From positions 434,001-498,000 of the forward strand of contig NZ_RHNW01000001.1 in NCBI RefSeq assembly GCF_003946045.1: a DNA stretch of 64,000 nt, written 5' to 3'. Position numbers and translations under genes: made by a program. The notes under the pieces were generated by a model. It did not search any database, was not told where the DNA came from, and worked only from the letters and a program-made list of their open reading frames with translations. Shown here piece by piece: positions 46,527-58,285 of the stretch (the first letter of the stretch is position 1; each line of letters opens with the position of its first letter). This DNA comes from Levilactobacillus mulengensis. Its GTDB lineage: Bacteria > Bacillota > Bacilli > Lactobacillales > Lactobacillaceae.

Positions 46527-47765
46527 CTAATCTGACGCGTTCAGCCCATGGTCCCCAATATCGGTTCGGTAAATCAATGACCCCAGTGATAACCGGTCAA
46601 GTTGCTGGTAGACCCGTTGCTGTGCCGTCTTTAAATCAGCTGCGTGATCAGCCACCAGCATGACCCGACCACCGGTACTGGTCAGCTGTTCGGGCGTCCC
46701 ACCCACACTGGCATAATCCGCCCCGGCGACGGTCGGCACGGGCACGCCAAGCTGTGGTTTACTGGGATAACCTGGTGCCGCTAAGACCACACCTAAATAA
46801 GTGTCCGTCGTTTGCCAGTCTAAGGTTGGCTGCTTGCCCTGTAACAGGTCGACGATAACCTGATAGAAATCACTCTGTAATTGTGGCAATAAAATCTGGG
46901 CTTCCGGGTCTCCTAGTCGCAGATTATATTCAATGACCTGGACCCCCGTTGGTGTCACGATGCCGCCGACGTACAGAACTCCGGCAAACGCCAGGTCATC
47001 AGCAATCAACCCGTCAATCGTGGGCTGAATAATCTTTTGCACCGTTTCTTGGAGAATATCGGCGGTCACCTGGGGCACTGGCGAATATGCCCCCATGCCC
47101 CCGGTATTAGGTCCCTGGTCCTGATTCAGCAAGCGCTTGTGATCCTGCGCCGTCGGTAATAACCCGTACCGATCACCCCCAACAAAGACCATCTGGGAAA
47201 ATTCCCAGCCCGTTAAATGTGCTTCAATCAAGACAGGGCCCCCACCTGAGAAAGCGGCTTGCAGGGCTTCTTGGGCCATTTGGTGGGTCGTGGCTACCGT
47301 GACACCCTTCCCCGCCGCCAGGCCATCCACCTTAATCACCTGTGGCAGACTGGCCTGATCACTGTAGGCAATCGCGGTCGTCACGTCTTCAAATAACTGG
47401 TAATCAGCGGTTGGAATCCCGTGGCGCCGCATAAACGTCTTGGCAAAGACCTTAGAGCTCTCTAACCGTGCCGTTTGTTGTTTAGGACCAAATACCTGGA
47501 GTCCAGCCGCCTGGAAATAATCCACAATCCCCGCGGCCAGCGGCACTTCCGGTCCTACGACCGTTAATGCCACTTGATGTTGCTGGGCAAAGGCAACCAA
47601 TTTGGCAAAATCAAGCTCAGCAATGGCAACCGTTTCGATCTGGTCCAATTGCATCCCCGGATTGCCCGGCGCACAAAAAACGGTCGTCACCTGGGGACTC
47701 CGCAATAATGCCTTGGCCATGGCATGCTCACGGCCACCGCTACCGATTACGAAAACTTTTGCCAT
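46527..47765 (-). CDS. purD: Phosphoribosylamine-glycine ligase
   Basis: 412 residues, usual length. N-terminal [15 protein letters not shown] and ATP-grasp blocks ([54 protein letters not shown]). It makes GAR from phosphoribosylamine, glycine and ATP, the second step of IMP synthesis. Last gene of the operon, 23 bases after purN. Confidence 0.97.
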   Translation of the reverse strand: MAKVFVIGSGGREHAMAKALLRSPQVTTVFCAPGNPGMQLDQIETVAIAELDFAKLVAFAQQHQVALTVVGPEVPLAAGIVDYFQAAGLQVFGPKQQTARLESSKVFAKTFMRRHGIPTADYQLFEDVTTAIAYSDQASLPQVIKVDGLAAGKGVTVATTHQMAQEALQAAFSGGGPVLIEAHLTGWEFSQMVFVGGDRYGLLPTAQDHKRLLNQDQGPNTGGMGAYSPVPQVTADILQETVQKIIQPTIDGLIADDLAFAGVLYVGGIVTPTGVQVIEYNLRLGDPEAQILLPQLQSDFYQVIVDLLQGKQPTLDWQTTDTYLGVVLAAPGYPSKPQLGVPVPTVAGADYASVGGTPEQLTSTGGRVMLVADHAADLKTAQQRVYQQLDRLSLGSLIYRTDIGDHGLNASD

Positions 47766-47788
47766 AGTTGACTCTCCTCCATCTTTGC

Positions 47789-48367
47789 TTAGATTTTCTT
47801 CGTGGCAATCAATTCTGCTAAAACATCTGGATACAGCTCATGTTCAACCTGATGAATACGTTCCGTTAGACTAGCCAAGGTGTCGTTGGCGCTCACGGAA
47901 ACCCGCTGCTGGCGAATAACTTGTCCCGTATCGATACCCGCATCAATAAAGTGGACCGTCACACCGGTCTCTGAGACGCCGGCCGCAAAGGCATCCGCTA
48001 TACCCTGTCTACCCGGAAATTTGGGCAATAGCGCGGGATGTAAATTAATGATGCGGTGGGGATACGCCGCCAACAACGTTTTCCCCACAATACGCATGTA
48101 GCCCGCCAGCAGGATGGCCGCTACCTGATGGGCATGCAAGCTGGCTAAAATAGCCGTCTCGGCAGCCGCCTTCGTGGCAAAATCCTTGTAGTTAATCACG
48201 AGTACGGGAACGCCAACCGTCTCGGCCCGCTTAATAACGGGCGCATCGGCTTGATCACAAACCAGCAGCACGATTTCTGCCGGAATTTTTCGTTGCACAA
48301 TGGCTGACTGCAGCGCACTAAAGTTGGTACCAGTTCCGGAAGCAAAAACAGCAATGTGTTTAACCAT
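47789..48367 (-). CDS. purN: Phosphoribosylglycinamide formyltransferase
   Basis: 192 residues. [16 protein letters not shown] at the start and [16 protein letters not shown] with the catalytic histidine and a downstream [13 protein letters not shown]. It transfers a formyl group from 10-formyl-tetrahydrofolate to GAR. Overlaps purM by eight bases. Confidence 0.97.
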   Translation of the reverse strand: MVKHIAVFASGTGTNFSALQSAIVQRKIPAEIVLLVCDQADAPVIKRAETVGVPVLVINYKDFATKAAAETAILASLHAHQVAAILLAGYMRIVGKTLLAAYPHRIINLHPALLPKFPGRQGIADAFAAGVSETGVTVHFIDAGIDTGQVIRQQRVSVSANDTLASLTERIHQVEHELYPDVLAELIATKKI

Positions 48368-49385
48368 CCGTCACCTCCCGAAAAGTCACTGGATTTTCAC
48401 CGGTGACAACCTGACCAACCTGGTAGGCGACTTGATCAACCGCGGCCAAACTTGCTAAGACCGGGGCAACCTGTTCTGGATGAACGACCAGTACCATCCC
48501 TAAACCCAAGTTAAACGTCGAACGGACATCCGTTGCCGTCAGTTGCCCCAACTCAGCCAGGACGGTCATGATTGGGGGTACTGGCCAACTGCCTAACTCA
48601 AATTGGGCACTTAACTTCTCCGGCAGGGCTCGCGCCACATTTTCAATCAGCCCCCCGCCCGTAACGTGGGCGATGCTGGCAACCAGTTTTTGTTGTAACA
48701 GTGGCAGGACGCTGCTGACATAGATTTTAGTGGGCCGTAATAGTTCTTCGCCAAGCGCGTGTCCCACCGTTGGAAAAACATGGCCGAGTGCAAAATGATG
48801 CTGTTTAAATAAGATATCTCGGACCAGACTGAAGCCGTTGGCGTGTAAGCCATTGGCTGGTAATCCAATCAACACATCGCCTGTCCGAACCTGACTCGGA
48901 TCGAGCAAGGCCGACCGGTCCGCAATCCCCACCGCAAAACCTGCGAGGTCGTAATGACCGTGCGCATACATGTCTGGCATTTCAGCCGTTTCGCCGCCAA
49001 TCAACGCGACGTCGGCCTCCTGACAGCCTGCGACCACGCCTTTCATGATAGCTGCTACTTGATTTTGATCAGTGTGGCCCAAGCCCAGGTAGTCTAAGAA
49101 AAATTGGGGGCGAGCCCCTTGCGCCAGAATATCATTCACACACATCGCAACTAGATCGATACCAATTGTCTCGTGACGTTGTGCCGCAATCGCCACCAAT
49201 AATTTGGTCCCCACACCATCCGTCCCGGCAACCAGCACCGGATCATTCATGACCGTTTCGGCAGCCAACGGAAAGAGGCCTCCAAAGGCTCCCAGTTGGC
49301 GGTTACCACTTAATGCCTTCACGGTCTTCAGTACTTCATAGCCAGCGTTTAGATCCACACCCGCCTTTTTGTAGGCCTCACTCAT
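48360..49385 (-). CDS. purM: AIR synthetase
   Basis: 341 residues. VAGTDGVGTKLLVAI, MCVNDILAQGARP and GETAEMPDMY are the PurM motifs. It closes FGAM to AIR with ATP. Thirteen bases after purF. Confidence 0.97.
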   Translation of the reverse strand: MSEAYKKAGVDLNAGYEVLKTVKALSGNRQLGAFGGLFPLAAETVMNDPVLVAGTDGVGTKLLVAIAAQRHETIGIDLVAMCVNDILAQGARPQFFLDYLGLGHTDQNQVAAIMKGVVAGCQEADVALIGGETAEMPDMYAHGHYDLAGFAVGIADRSALLDPSQVRTGDVLIGLPANGLHANGFSLVRDILFKQHHFALGHVFPTVGHALGEELLRPTKIYVSSVLPLLQQKLVASIAHVTGGGLIENVARALPEKLSAQFELGSWPVPPIMTVLAELGQLTATDVRSTFNLGLGMVLVVHPEQVAPVLASLAAVDQVAYQVGQVVTGENPVTFREVTDG

Positions 49386-49398
49386 GCCTGTTTCCTCC

Positions 49399-50832
49399 CT
49401 ACTTCTTTAGCCACTGCATTTCTTCGTCAAATTCAGCCTGATAATCGTACAACGGCGTCGGATAGTCCCCATTGAAATAGGCCATACACAGCCCACCATA
49501 CGGGTCATCCACGTCCAGACCAACTGAATCGATCACCCCTTGCTCGCTCAAGAATCCCAGTGAATCCGCTCCAAACGAGGTACACATTTCAGGAATTGTT
49601 TTCTGGGCGGCGACTAATTCCTTGGTGGTCTGAATATCAATCCCGTAGAAACAAGGGAAGCGTAGCGGCGGTGATGCAATCCGCAAGTGCACGGCACTAG
49701 CCCCCGCATCCTTTAATAACTTCACAATTCGCCGACAAGTGGTCCCACGAACAATTGAGTCGTCAATTAAAACCACCCGTTTTCCAGCTACCACGCCTCG
49801 AACAGCGGACAACTTCATTCGGACCCCTTGTTCTCGCAATGCTTGAGTCGGCTGAATGAAGGTTCGTGAGGAATACTGGTTCTTGATCAGCCCCATTTCA
49901 TACGGTAGCCCACTGGCTTCGGCGTACCCGGTTGCGGCTGACAGCGAGGAATTAGGCACCCCCACCACAATATCCGCGTCAACTGGTTGCTCCTTAGCCA
50001 GCTGAATGCCCATTCGCTTCCGAGCTGAATGCACGTTAACGCCATAAATATTGGAATCTGGTCGGGCAAAGTAAATGAATTCCATTGAACAAATGGCTAA
50101 ATTTCCTGCCGCCGTGTAATGATCGACAGTCAGTCCCTGATCATCGATCGTTAGGAGCTCACCGGGATGGACATCCTGGATAAACTTGGCACCAACAGCA
50201 TCCAGCGCGCACGTCTCGCTACAAACCACGTAGCCCCCAGTGGGCAATTGACCAACGACCAGTGGCCGTAAGCCATTTGGATCTAACGCCGCAAACAGCC
50301 GATCATTCGTTAATAACAGGTACGCGAAGCCCCCGTGAACCTGACGCAGCGCTTCCTTTAACTGGCCAGTCAGGGTTGGTGATTGGCTTCGGCGAACCAG
50401 ATGCATGAGAATTTCACTATCCGAGCTGGCATGAAAGATGGCTCCGGCGGCCTCTAACCGGTGCCGTAACGTCTTGGCATTGGTTAAGTTACCATTGTGG
50501 GCTAAGGCAAACTGGGCGTCACTGAAATTAAATTCTAGTGGCTGGATATTTTCAATGCCGTGGTTGCCGGCAGTAGCGTACCGCACATGGCCAACCGCAG
50601 CCGTTCCAGTCAGCCGCTCCAAGCGTCGCGGTTCCCGAAAGACATCGGCTAACAAACCTAATCCCCGCTCTGACTGGAGCTGGCCATCATTATTCGCGGT
50701 AATTCCAGCCCCTTCTTGCCCCCGATGCTGCAGTGCATGCAAGCCAAAGTAGGTGAGCTTGGCCGCATCCGGTGAGCCCCAGACGCCAAAGACGCCGCAC
50801 TCTTCGTTCAGGCCTTTTATTTCAACAGACAC
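49399..50832 (-). CDS. purF: Amidophosphoribosyltransferase
   Basis: 477 residues. An 11-residue leader ends at NEE before Cys12 (CGVFG), which becomes the N-terminal nucleophile after processing. The PRPP-binding motif [13 protein letters not shown] lies near 345. First committed step of purine synthesis. GTG at 50832 is preferred: AAGGAG is seven bases upstream and within the purL end; the stop of purL overlaps by 16 bases. Confidence 0.95.
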   Translation of the reverse strand: MSVEIKGLNEECGVFGVWGSPDAAKLTYFGLHALQHRGQEGAGITANNDGQLQSERGLGLLADVFREPRRLERLTGTAAVGHVRYATAGNHGIENIQPLEFNFSDAQFALAHNGNLTNAKTLRHRLEAAGAIFHASSDSEILMHLVRRSQSPTLTGQLKEALRQVHGGFAYLLLTNDRLFAALDPNGLRPLVVGQLPTGGYVVCSETCALDAVGAKFIQDVHPGELLTIDDQGLTVDHYTAAGNLAICSMEFIYFARPDSNIYGVNVHSARKRMGIQLAKEQPVDADIVVGVPNSSLSAATGYAEASGLPYEMGLIKNQYSSRTFIQPTQALREQGVRMKLSAVRGVVAGKRVVLIDDSIVRGTTCRRIVKLLKDAGASAVHLRIASPPLRFPCFYGIDIQTTKELVAAQKTIPEMCTSFGADSLGFLSEQGVIDSVGLDVDDPYGGLCMAYFNGDYPTPLYDYQAEFDEEMQWLKK

Positions 50833-53036
50833 GGTAACGCTCCTTCCCATAGTTTTTTCGCTTCGCTGACGGGCAAATCAAAAGCCTGATCAGCGGTTTT
50901 GACCCATAGCCGGTCCTCTGCTGTCGTGACTCCCAGATAAGTAATTGTCTCTTGCATCAGTGCTTCAAACGCGGCCTGATATTCCGGCGTTACCGAAACG
51001 ACAAAGCGTGATTGCGTTTCCGCAAAGAACTGAACGGCTGGCAGTTGACTGGTCAATGTCACCCCTAAGTCGCCGCCAAAACATGATTCAGCAATCGTGG
51101 TAATCAGTCCCCCTTCAGAGACATCATGGGCACTGGCAACTAGCCCCGCTTGGATGGCTTCTAGAACGAGCTTTTGATGACGATGCTCCGTCGCCAGGTC
51201 AAAGTCAAACAGATTGCCGCTGACTTGGCCCGTCAACATCTTCTGGCACTCACTTCCATTAAAGTCGGCATGCGTCGCACCCACCACGTAAACCTTATCG
51301 CCAGCTTGCTTGAAGTCTTGCGTTGTCACGTCACGTAAATGCTTAATCAACCCGACCATCCCAATCATTGGGGTCGGATAAATTGGTTCACCATTCGACT
51401 CATTGTTCAACGACACATTTCCCGAAATGACTGGCGTGTTAAATAACTGGCAGGCGCGACTGATTCCTTGAGCAGCTTCATCTAAGTCATAAAATTGTTC
51501 GGGCTTTTCCGGATTACCAAAGTTTAAGCAGTCCGTGACTCCCAGGGGTAAGCCCCCCGAAGCAACGATATTTCTAGCGGCCTCCGCCACGGCCATCTCA
51601 CCACCAACGCGCGGGTTGAGGTGGAGGTAACGCCCATTCACATCCGTCGTCATTGCCAGCGCCTTATCCGTTTGCCGAATCCGAATCACCCCGGCATCCG
51701 AGCCCGGCCGGACAACTGTGTTGGTCTGCACCTGTGAGTCATACGTTTCAAATAGTGACCGCTTGGAAGCAATCGTCGGCTGTTGCAGGAGCTGTTTCAG
51801 CGTTGCCGTCACATCTGAAATCGTTGGCACAAACTGGGTAGTCACCTGTTGGTCCAGTCGCTGGGGACGGCGCTTTTCTCGTTGATAGACCGGTGCCTGC
51901 GTTGCCAACGCATCTACTGGCACATCGGCCTCCAGCACCCCGTGATGGACCAACTGGTACTGATGTCCCGGGACGACTTCACCGATGACCACTGCATCTA
52001 ACCCGTATTTATCAAAAACTTCACGAATTTCTGCCGCCGAACCCTGCTTAATACATAACAGCATCCGTTCTTGTGATTCTGACAACATTAACTCGAACGC
52101 GGTCATGTCTGCTTCACGTTGGGGCACTAAGTCCAAATTGAGTTTAAGGCCACTTCCCGCTTTGGATGCCATTTCGGCTGAAGAAGAAACCAAGCCAGCC
52201 GCACCCATGTCCTGAATCCCGACCAGGCTGTCACGATGCTCGTGGATCACTTCTAGACAGGCATCCATCAACAGTTTTTCCATGAATGGATCACCAACTT
52301 GAACCGCCGAACGCTGCGTTTCCTTTGCATCGTTAAATTCTGCCGATGCAAAGGAAGCACCGTTGATGCCATCTCGACCGGTCTTGGCACCAACATAAAT
52401 GATTTGATTGCCGACTCCGGTTGCCTGACCCTTCTGCATGTCTGCATGATTTAGGAGGCCAATGCACATGGCGTTCACCAACGGATTTTTCTGGTAACAC
52501 GCATCAAATGCCATATCCCCACCAATCGTGGGAATTCCAATACAGTTGCCGTAACCCCCGATGCCGGCCACGACTTGTGAAATCAAATAGGTTGTCGCCG
52601 AATCCGTGGGCTCACCAAAGCGCAGGCTATCGAGCAAAGCAACTGGCTTGGCCCCCATGGAGAAGATATCGCGGATGATGCCACCCACGCCGGTTGCGGC
52701 ACCCTCATAGGGTTCCACTGCCGACGGATGATTATGGCTCTCCGCCTTAAAGACCACGGCCTGACCGTCACCAATATCAATGATGCCAGCCCCTTCGCCC
52801 GGGCCTGCCAAGACGTGATCACCCTGGGTCCAAAACTTTTTCAGCACTGGCTTAGAGTTCTTGTAGGAACAATGCTCACTCCACATCCCCGAGAAAAGAC
52901 CGACTTCAGTATAATTGGGCAACCGATGGAGGACTTGTTCACAAATGAGGCGGTACTCATCAGCCGTGAGACCTAGTTGCTGGTAGGCTTGCGTATCCCG
53001 GATAGCTTCCGGCGTTAATTTAGCGGTTTTCAACAT
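50817..53036 (-). CDS. purL: FGAM synthase subunit PurL
   Basis: 739 residues, the small (Bacillus-type) PurL that needs PurS and PurQ as separate subunits, both encoded just upstream. Motifs: [42 protein letters not shown] at 53036 has GGGGG seven bases upstream; the ATG at 53042 touches that site. Overlaps purQ by 17 bases. Confidence 0.96.
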   Translation of the reverse strand: MLKTAKLTPEAIRDTQAYQQLGLTADEYRLICEQVLHRLPNYTEVGLFSGMWSEHCSYKNSKPVLKKFWTQGDHVLAGPGEGAGIIDIGDGQAVVFKAESHNHPSAVEPYEGAATGVGGIIRDIFSMGAKPVALLDSLRFGEPTDSATTYLISQVVAGIGGYGNCIGIPTIGGDMAFDACYQKNPLVNAMCIGLLNHADMQKGQATGVGNQIIYVGAKTGRDGINGASFASAEFNDAKETQRSAVQVGDPFMEKLLMDACLEVIHEHRDSLVGIQDMGAAGLVSSSAEMASKAGSGLKLNLDLVPQREADMTAFELMLSESQERMLLCIKQGSAAEIREVFDKYGLDAVVIGEVVPGHQYQLVHHGVLEADVPVDALATQAPVYQREKRRPQRLDQQVTTQFVPTISDVTATLKQLLQQPTIASKRSLFETYDSQVQTNTVVRPGSDAGVIRIRQTDKALAMTTDVNGRYLHLNPRVGGEMAVAEAARNIVASGGLPLGVTDCLNFGNPEKPEQFYDLDEAAQGISRACQLFNTPVISGNVSLNNESNGEPIYPTPMIGMVGLIKHLRDVTTQDFKQAGDKVYVVGATHADFNGSECQKMLTGQVSGNLFDFDLATEHRHQKLVLEAIQAGLVASAHDVSEGGLITTIAESCFGGDLGVTLTSQLPAVQFFAETQSRFVVSVTPEYQAAFEALMQETITYLGVTTAEDRLWVKTADQAFDLPVSEAKKLWEGALPCLLK

Positions 53037-53709
53037 GCGCATCCCCCTGTACGTGATTCATCAGCAATGAGTCGAAAATCCCTAACCCATCAACGGAACC
53101 CAGAATCGTTTCGACTGCCCGCTCCGGATGAGGCATCATCCCCAGCACGTTGCCGCGCCGGTTCACAATCCCCGCAATGTTTGCCACACTACCATTGGGA
53201 TTATCAACGTATTCAAAGACAATCTGATTGTGTGCTTTTAGTTCAGCCAACGTGGCGTCATCACAATAATAATTTCCTTCGCCGTGTGCAATCGGTAATT
53301 TGATGTCCTGATGACGGGCATAGGCGGTGGTGAATCGGGTGTCGGTGTTGCTGACATGGAGGGCACTGACCTGACAAATAAACTTGGATGATTCATTTGC
53401 CTGTAAGGCACCTGGCAGTAGCCCTGCCTCCGTTAAAATTTGAAAGCCGTTGCAGATACCCATGACCGGCTTGCCGGAATTGGCAAAGGCCTTCACCGCC
53501 GTCATCACTGGCGCAAAGCGGGCAATCGCCCCACTACGCAGGTAATCCCCGTATGAAAAGCCGCCAGGCAGAATGACCGCATCATAGCCGCTCAAATCGG
53601 TGGTGGTCGCGGGCACTAAATCGGCCGGCGTGTGTAGACAATCACGCAGGGCATTCAATAAATCATAATCGCAATTAGAACCCGGAAAAACGGGGATGGC
53701 AAACTTCAT
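53020..53709 (-). CDS. purQ: FGAM synthase subunit PurQ
   Basis: 229 residues, a class I glutaminase: FPGSNCDYD start, nucleophile cysteine in [11 protein letters not shown] (about 86), and [10 protein letters not shown] with histidine. It feeds ammonia to PurL. Confidence 0.97.
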   Translation of the reverse strand: MKFAIPVFPGSNCDYDLLNALRDCLHTPADLVPATTTDLSGYDAVILPGGFSYGDYLRSGAIARFAPVMTAVKAFANSGKPVMGICNGFQILTEAGLLPGALQANESSKFICQVSALHVSNTDTRFTTAYARHQDIKLPIAHGEGNYYCDDATLAELKAHNQIVFEYVDNPNGSVANIAGIVNRRGNVLGMMPHPERAVETILGSVDGLGIFDSLLMNHVQGDAHVENR

Positions 53710-53712
53710 GGC

Positions 53713-53964
53713 TTAAGCCTCCAACTCTGTGATTTCGTAACGATAAGTTTCCATGTTCACGTTAGCCAGTAAGCGGTCGCACATCTCATCGACTTGTTCG
53801 GCTAACGATTTTTCTCCGGCGGTCAATTTAATTTCAAAGTATTTTCCCAAAGTAACGGCCGCCACATTTTCATAATCTAGCCGATGAAGTGCGTCCTTGA
53901 TGGCTTCACCCTTCGGATCTAGAATCGATGGTTTATACGTCACGTAGACCTTTGCTAAATACAT
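53713..53964 (-). CDS. purS: FGAM synthase subunit PurS
   Basis: 83 residues with the PurS pattern YVTYKPSILDPKGEAIKDAL and LGKYFEIKL. It links PurQ and PurL. Overlaps purC by ten bases and is three bases before purQ. Confidence 0.96.
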   Translation of the reverse strand: MYLAKVYVTYKPSILDPKGEAIKDALHRLDYENVAAVTLGKYFEIKLTAGEKSLAEQVDEMCDRLLANVNMETYRYEITELEA

Positions 53965-54695
53965 GGCTTTTCCTCCTCTACCGCTGCCAATCGATCGAGC
54001 ACTTCTGTGTAAACCTCGGTCAAGTCTCCGGAGCTCTTGCGAAAGACATCTTTATCCAATGACTCATGGGTTGCTTGATCAACCAGTCGGCAGCTATCCG
54101 GTGAAATTTCATCAGCCAATAAAACTGTGCCATCTGTCGTTAAGCCAAATTCAATTTTAAAATCGACTAGCTGGACCTGCATGGCTCCAAAGATTTGTTG
54201 TAACCGTTGATTGACCAATTGGGCTTGTCGGCGCATTTCAGCCAACGTCTCTGCGGTAGCCACGTTTAAGGCCAAAATTTGAGAGTCGTTGATAAATGGA
54301 TCATCTAGCTGGTCGCTCTTGTAGAAGAATTCCATGACCGGCTCTTCAAAGGGAGTCAGATGTGGCACACCAAATTTTCGTTCAAAGCTCCCCGACGCAG
54401 CGTTCCGCACCACTGTTTCCAAAGGAATCATGGTTACTCGGCGAACCAGCTGAACGTATGCCGACTGCTGCGTGATAAAGTGATTGGCAATCCCATGCTT
54501 TGCCAAGTCCTGAAAGATCAGACTAGCAATCCGATTATTGAGTAACCCCTTTTGTGCAATGGCGACTTTGCGCTTGCCATTTAAGGCCGTTGCTTGATCT
54601 AAATACTCTACCCACAACACTTCTGGATTGTTCGTTTCGTACATAGCCTTAGCTTTCCCCGTGTAAATTAGACCTTGCTTGGTAATCTCTGTCAT
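53955..54695 (-). CDS. purC: SAICAR synthetase
   Basis: 246 residues. GLIYTGKAKAMYET (ATP site), EYLDQATALNGKRK, ETVVRNAASGSF, and LADEISPDSCRL. It joins aspartate to CAIR. Three bases after purK. Confidence 0.96.
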   Translation of the reverse strand: MTEITKQGLIYTGKAKAMYETNNPEVLWVEYLDQATALNGKRKVAIAQKGLLNNRIASLIFQDLAKHGIANHFITQQSAYVQLVRRVTMIPLETVVRNAASGSFERKFGVPHLTPFEEPVMEFFYKSDQLDDPFINDSQILALNVATAETLAEMRRQAQLVNQRLQQIFGAMQVQLVDFKIEFGLTTDGTVLLADEISPDSCRLVDQATHESLDKDVFRKSSGDLTEVYTEVLDRLAAVEEEKPCI

Positions 54696-54698
54696 CGG

Positions 54699-55829
54699 TT
54701 ATTGTTCCCCTTTCAACGCCGCTACAGCTGCCAAGGCAGCCTGCGTATCCGCATTCAAAACTGTTACGTGCCCCATCTTCCGCTGCGCTTTAATTTCTGC
54801 CTTACCGTAATCGTGAAAATGCCACTCCGGATGTTGGCTGAGCAAGTCGCGTGCCACCTGCAGGTCTGCCCCCAGCAGGTTGCGCATGACCGCTGGAGTC
54901 GCCTGCGTAATCTGGGGAATCGGCAACCCACAAATACTACGAATGTGGGCCTCAAACTGTGAAATATTGCACGCCTCAATGCTGTAATGCCCCGAATTGT
55001 GCGGTCGTGGTGCTAATTCATTCACTAAGAGCTCGCCATCAGGTAAGACAAAGAATTCAATCCCCAAGACCCCACGTAAATGTAAGGCTGTAGCAATCTT
55101 CGTAGCCAGCACTTGTGCACGCTGATGCACGGCCGGCGCAACCTGAGCTGGTGCAATCGTGGTGTGCAAAATATGGTTTTGATGGCGATTCTCAACCAGT
55201 GGAAAGGCCACCACGTTTCCCGCCACATCACGGGTCACCATCATCGCCACTTCTAGTTTGAAATCTTGCCGGCGCTCTAGGATACAAGGTCGTTGGCACA
55301 GCTCACGACTGGTTGCCGACAATTCTGGTTGGTTGATATCAACCTGGCCATGCCCGTCGTAGCCGCCCTCCAACGTTTTCAGAATGGCCGGCGTCCCCAG
55401 CTGGTCAACCGCCGTTTCTAATGCTGCCGTCCCCTGAACCGCCGCAAACGGCGTGACCGGAATCCCTTGACTATGTAAAAACTGTTTTTCTGCAAGACGA
55501 TTCCGGGTTAGCCGCAGAAGATCCGTCCCCTGTGGGAGTCGAGTCAGCGATTGTACGGCATCTAAAGCTGCGACATCAACGTTTTCAAACTCGTAGGTCA
55601 GCACATCACTTCGTTGGGCCAATTGTTCCAGAGCGGCGGTCTCTTGATAGTCCGCAACGATTTGAAAATCGGCGACCTGCCCCGCTGGGGACTGGGGTGT
55701 CGGGTCTAGGATCCCCACGTGATAACCCATGGCCTTGGCACTCAGCGCTAACATTTGGCCCAGCTGTCCGCCACCCACGATACCGATCGTTGCTGGCGGT
55801 AAGATTGGCGTCTCAGAATTGTTGTTCAC
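54699..55829 (-). CDS. purK: N5-CAIR synthetase
   Basis: 376 residues, ATP-grasp: [22 protein letters not shown] near the start, [13 protein letters not shown], and [17 protein letters not shown]. It makes N5-CAIR from AIR, bicarbonate and ATP. GTG at 55829 is chosen: AGGAGGC lies eight bases upstream within purE, and the encoded start fits the family; a longer upstream frame is only purE read in another phase. Confidence 0.94.
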   Translation of the reverse strand: MNNNSETPILPPATIGIVGGGQLGQMLALSAKAMGYHVGILDPTPQSPAGQVADFQIVADYQETAALEQLAQRSDVLTYEFENVDVAALDAVQSLTRLPQGTDLLRLTRNRLAEKQFLHSQGIPVTPFAAVQGTAALETAVDQLGTPAILKTLEGGYDGHGQVDINQPELSATSRELCQRPCILERRQDFKLEVAMMVTRDVAGNVVAFPLVENRHQNHILHTTIAPAQVAPAVHQRAQVLATKIATALHLRGVLGIEFFVLPDGELLVNELAPRPHNSGHYSIEACNISQFEAHIRSICGLPIPQITQATPAVMRNLLGADLQVARDLLSQHPEWHFHDYGKAEIKAQRKMGHVTVLNADTQAALAAVAALKGEQ

Positions 55830-56295
55830 TACGTTCTGCCTCCTGCCGCTGACGTTGTCGAAAGTCTTGGACCCGCGCTTGAATTCGCTGATCCTGTAAG
55901 CCCAAAATTTGTGCTGCCAATAGCGCCGCGTTCTTGGCCCCAGCTGCCCCAATTGCCATAGTGGCCACCGAGACGCCGGCTGGCATTTGGACAATGGACA
56001 GGAGCGAATCCATGCCGTTCAGCGCGTGCGACTGCATGGGCACGCCAATGACTGGGAGCATCGTATTAGCCGCGAGCATCCCCGGTAAGTGAGCTGCCCC
56101 ACCAGCCCCGGCAATGATGACCTGCAGCCCCCGGTTCAGCGCCTGTTGTCCGTAGTCTTGCAGGACATCCGGCATTCGGTGCGCTGAAATGATGCGCCGC
56201 TCGTAGTCAACGCCTAGGGTCATCAATTGCTGCGCTGCTAACTGCATCGTGGGCCAATCCGAGATAGACCCCATGACTAAACCAACCTGCACCAT
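55813..56295 (-). CDS. purE: N5-CAIR mutase
   Basis: 160 residues. [11 protein letters not shown] and SAHRMPDVL hold the substrate-binding serine, aspartate and catalytic histidine; [17 protein letters not shown] follows. First gene of the operon. Overlaps purK by 17 bases. Confidence 0.96.
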   Translation of the reverse strand: MVQVGLVMGSISDWPTMQLAAQQLMTLGVDYERRIISAHRMPDVLQDYGQQALNRGLQVIIAGAGGAAHLPGMLAANTMLPVIGVPMQSHALNGMDSLLSIVQMPAGVSVATMAIGAAGAKNAALLAAQILGLQDQRIQARVQDFRQRQRQEAERSEQQF

Positions 56296-56328
56296 GTTTA
56301 TTCCTCCCGCTAGTCTATTTATTCGCTA

Positions 56329-56357
56329 AGTTTAGCAATTCACCACCCGACTGTCAA
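56329..56357 (-). promoter_or_regulatory. Promoter of the purine operon
   Basis: Minus-strand TTGACA (56352-56357), exactly 17 bases, then TAAACT (56329-56334), about 30 bases before purE. Confidence 0.8.
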
Positions 56358-56392
56358 CCAAAAGACTAACAATTAGTCGATATAATTATTTT

Positions 56393-56405
56393 AATATTCG
56401 TTTTT
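56393..56405 (-). promoter_or_regulatory. PurBox-like operator
   Basis: Minus-strand AAAAACGAATATT matches 11 of 13 positions of the PurBox AWWWCCGAACWWT. Its central G is about 77 bases before the predicted transcription start, as for activator-type PurR sites in Lactococcus. A second weaker CGAATAAAT lies near the start (56318-56326). Confidence 0.5.
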
Positions 56406-56493
56406 AGTAGAACTATATTGTTGATGTATTCATTTTACGTTTAAAATATTTAGTAATCGCGAACATAATGAAAATCAGCGTCAAATTTTTCCA

Positions 56494-56522
56494 TAAAAAA
56501 AGACGCCCGCAGGCATCTCTTT
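56494..56522 (-). terminator. argS terminator
   Basis: Minus-strand AGATGCC-TGCG-GGCGTCT then TTTTTTT, just after argS. Confidence 0.88.
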
Positions 56523-56535
56523 TGAACACAATTCA

Positions 56536-58227
56536 TTACATTTCGTCAGGTGCTTGAACCCCTAACAGACGTAAGCTTTCCTTCAAGACCGTTGACACTG
56601 CCTTGACCAAAGCCAAACGGGCTGGCAAGCCGGCATCGTCCGCTAAAATCTTGGAGTGGGCGTAGTACTTGTTGAAGGTCTTGGCTAAACGAATCGCGTA
56701 TTTAGCAATCACGGATGGTTCTAACTCATCGCAAGCCATCTTGACCATAGCTGGGAAGTCTGCCAAGGTCTTGATCGTATCCCAGGCTTCTGGATCAGAA
56801 ACTTGGTTACCATCGGCCTTAACGGCGACGTCACCGGCCTTACGTAAGATACTTTCGGCCCGTACCCGTGAGTACTGAACGTAAGGACCCGTTTCGCCTT
56901 CGAACTTCAATTGATCAGCGAGCACGAAGTCAATGTTGTTGGTCCGTTCGTTCTTCAAATCACCGAAGACGATGGCTCCAACCCCGACCTGCTTGGCAAC
57001 CTCTTCCTTGTTAGCCAAGTTAGGGTTCTTTTCGTTGATTTCTTCACCGGCCAGCTTAACAGATTCTTCGAGAACCTTGTCCAGCAAGATGATCCGACCA
57101 GAACGGGTGGAAAGTTTCTTCCCATCAACGGTGATCAGCCCAAATGGCACGTGTTGGACGTCATCAGCGGATGGCACGCCCATTTCCTGTAAGACGGCCT
57201 TCAACTGCTTGAAGTAGTAGGTTTGTTCGGAACCCACCACGTACAAGTTCTTGGCTGGCTTGTAAGTCCGGTCACGGTACAGGGCCGTCGCAATATCCCG
57301 GGTGATGTACAGTGACGCGCCATCACTCTTCAGGATCAAGGCTGGGTTCAAGTCGTGCTTGCTCAAGTCAACCACTTGGGCACCTTGAGATTCAACCAGT
57401 AAATGCTTGTCCTTCAAAATTTGAACAACTTCGGCCAGCTTATCGTTGTAGAAGGCTTCACCATTGTAAGTATCAAAGGTAACCCCTAATTTTTCATAAA
57501 CGTCGTTGAATTCTTGCAATGACGCCTTCCGGAACCAGTCCCAGAGACGGTGGGCTTCGGGATCGCCATTTTCAAGCTTTCTGAACCATTCACGGGCCTC
57601 ATCGTCCAGTTCAGGCTTGTCAACGTCTTCCTTATGGAAGCGAACGTAGTATTCAACCAGCTTGTTGATAGGATCCTTCTTAACATCCTCTTCGTTCCCC
57701 CACAGCTTGTAGGCCGTGATGAGCTTCCCGAATTGCGTTCCCCAGTCACCCAAGTGATTGTCTTTGATTGGGTTGTAGCCGTTCTTCGTCAAAATTTCAG
57801 CGATAGAGTTCCCAATCACCGTTGACCGCAAGTGACCCATGGACATTGGCTTAGCAATGTTAGGTGAGGACATATCGATTGGCACGTTGCCGCCGTTCCC
57901 GTCGTCATTTTGCCCATAGCTGGCACCAGCCGTTAAGACCGTGTTCAACGTTTCTTCACTATAAGCGCTCTTATCAAAGAAGAAGTTCAGGTAAGGACCC
58001 ACGACTTCAACCTTTTCAAAGCCCGTCTTATCTAGCTTGTCCGCCAAATCCTGGGCAATTTGTTGGGGTGCTTGGTGCAACAACTTAGCCAAGGTAAAGG
58101 TTGGGAACGCCATGTCCCCTTTGTCTGACGTCTTAGGACGTTCCAGCTTAGCCGCAATATCTTCTGCGGATAATTGGCCGTCCAGCGCGGTAGCTAAGGC
58201 ATTGGTAACTGTTTGTTTGTAATCCAT
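56536..58227 (-). CDS. argS: Arginyl-tRNA synthetase
   Basis: 563 residues of a class I synthetase. SSPNIAKPMSMGHLRSTVIGN holds the HIGH-equivalent, and GKKLSTRSGRIILLD replaces KMSKS, both usual for ArgRS. It charges tRNA-Arg. ATG at 58227 has GAGGAGG seven bases upstream; an upstream in-frame start lies in the T-box leader and is rejected. A T-box riboswitch controls it. Confidence 0.96.
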   Translation of the reverse strand: MDYKQTVTNALATALDGQLSAEDIAAKLERPKTSDKGDMAFPTFTLAKLLHQAPQQIAQDLADKLDKTGFEKVEVVGPYLNFFFDKSAYSEETLNTVLTAGASYGQNDDGNGGNVPIDMSSPNIAKPMSMGHLRSTVIGNSIAEILTKNGYNPIKDNHLGDWGTQFGKLITAYKLWGNEEDVKKDPINKLVEYYVRFHKEDVDKPELDDEAREWFRKLENGDPEAHRLWDWFRKASLQEFNDVYEKLGVTFDTYNGEAFYNDKLAEVVQILKDKHLLVESQGAQVVDLSKHDLNPALILKSDGASLYITRDIATALYRDRTYKPAKNLYVVGSEQTYYFKQLKAVLQEMGVPSADDVQHVPFGLITVDGKKLSTRSGRIILLDKVLEESVKLAGEEINEKNPNLANKEEVAKQVGVGAIVFGDLKNERTNNIDFVLADQLKFEGETGPYVQYSRVRAESILRKAGDVAVKADGNQVSDPEAWDTIKTLADFPAMVKMACDELEPSVIAKYAIRLAKTFNKYYAHSKILADDAGLPARLALVKAVSTVLKESLRLLGVQAPDEM

Positions 58228-58285
58228 ACTAGTTCCTCCTCGTATTCTTCTCAAAATCATCGTCAGTCTCAGGCGCTTCACGGGA

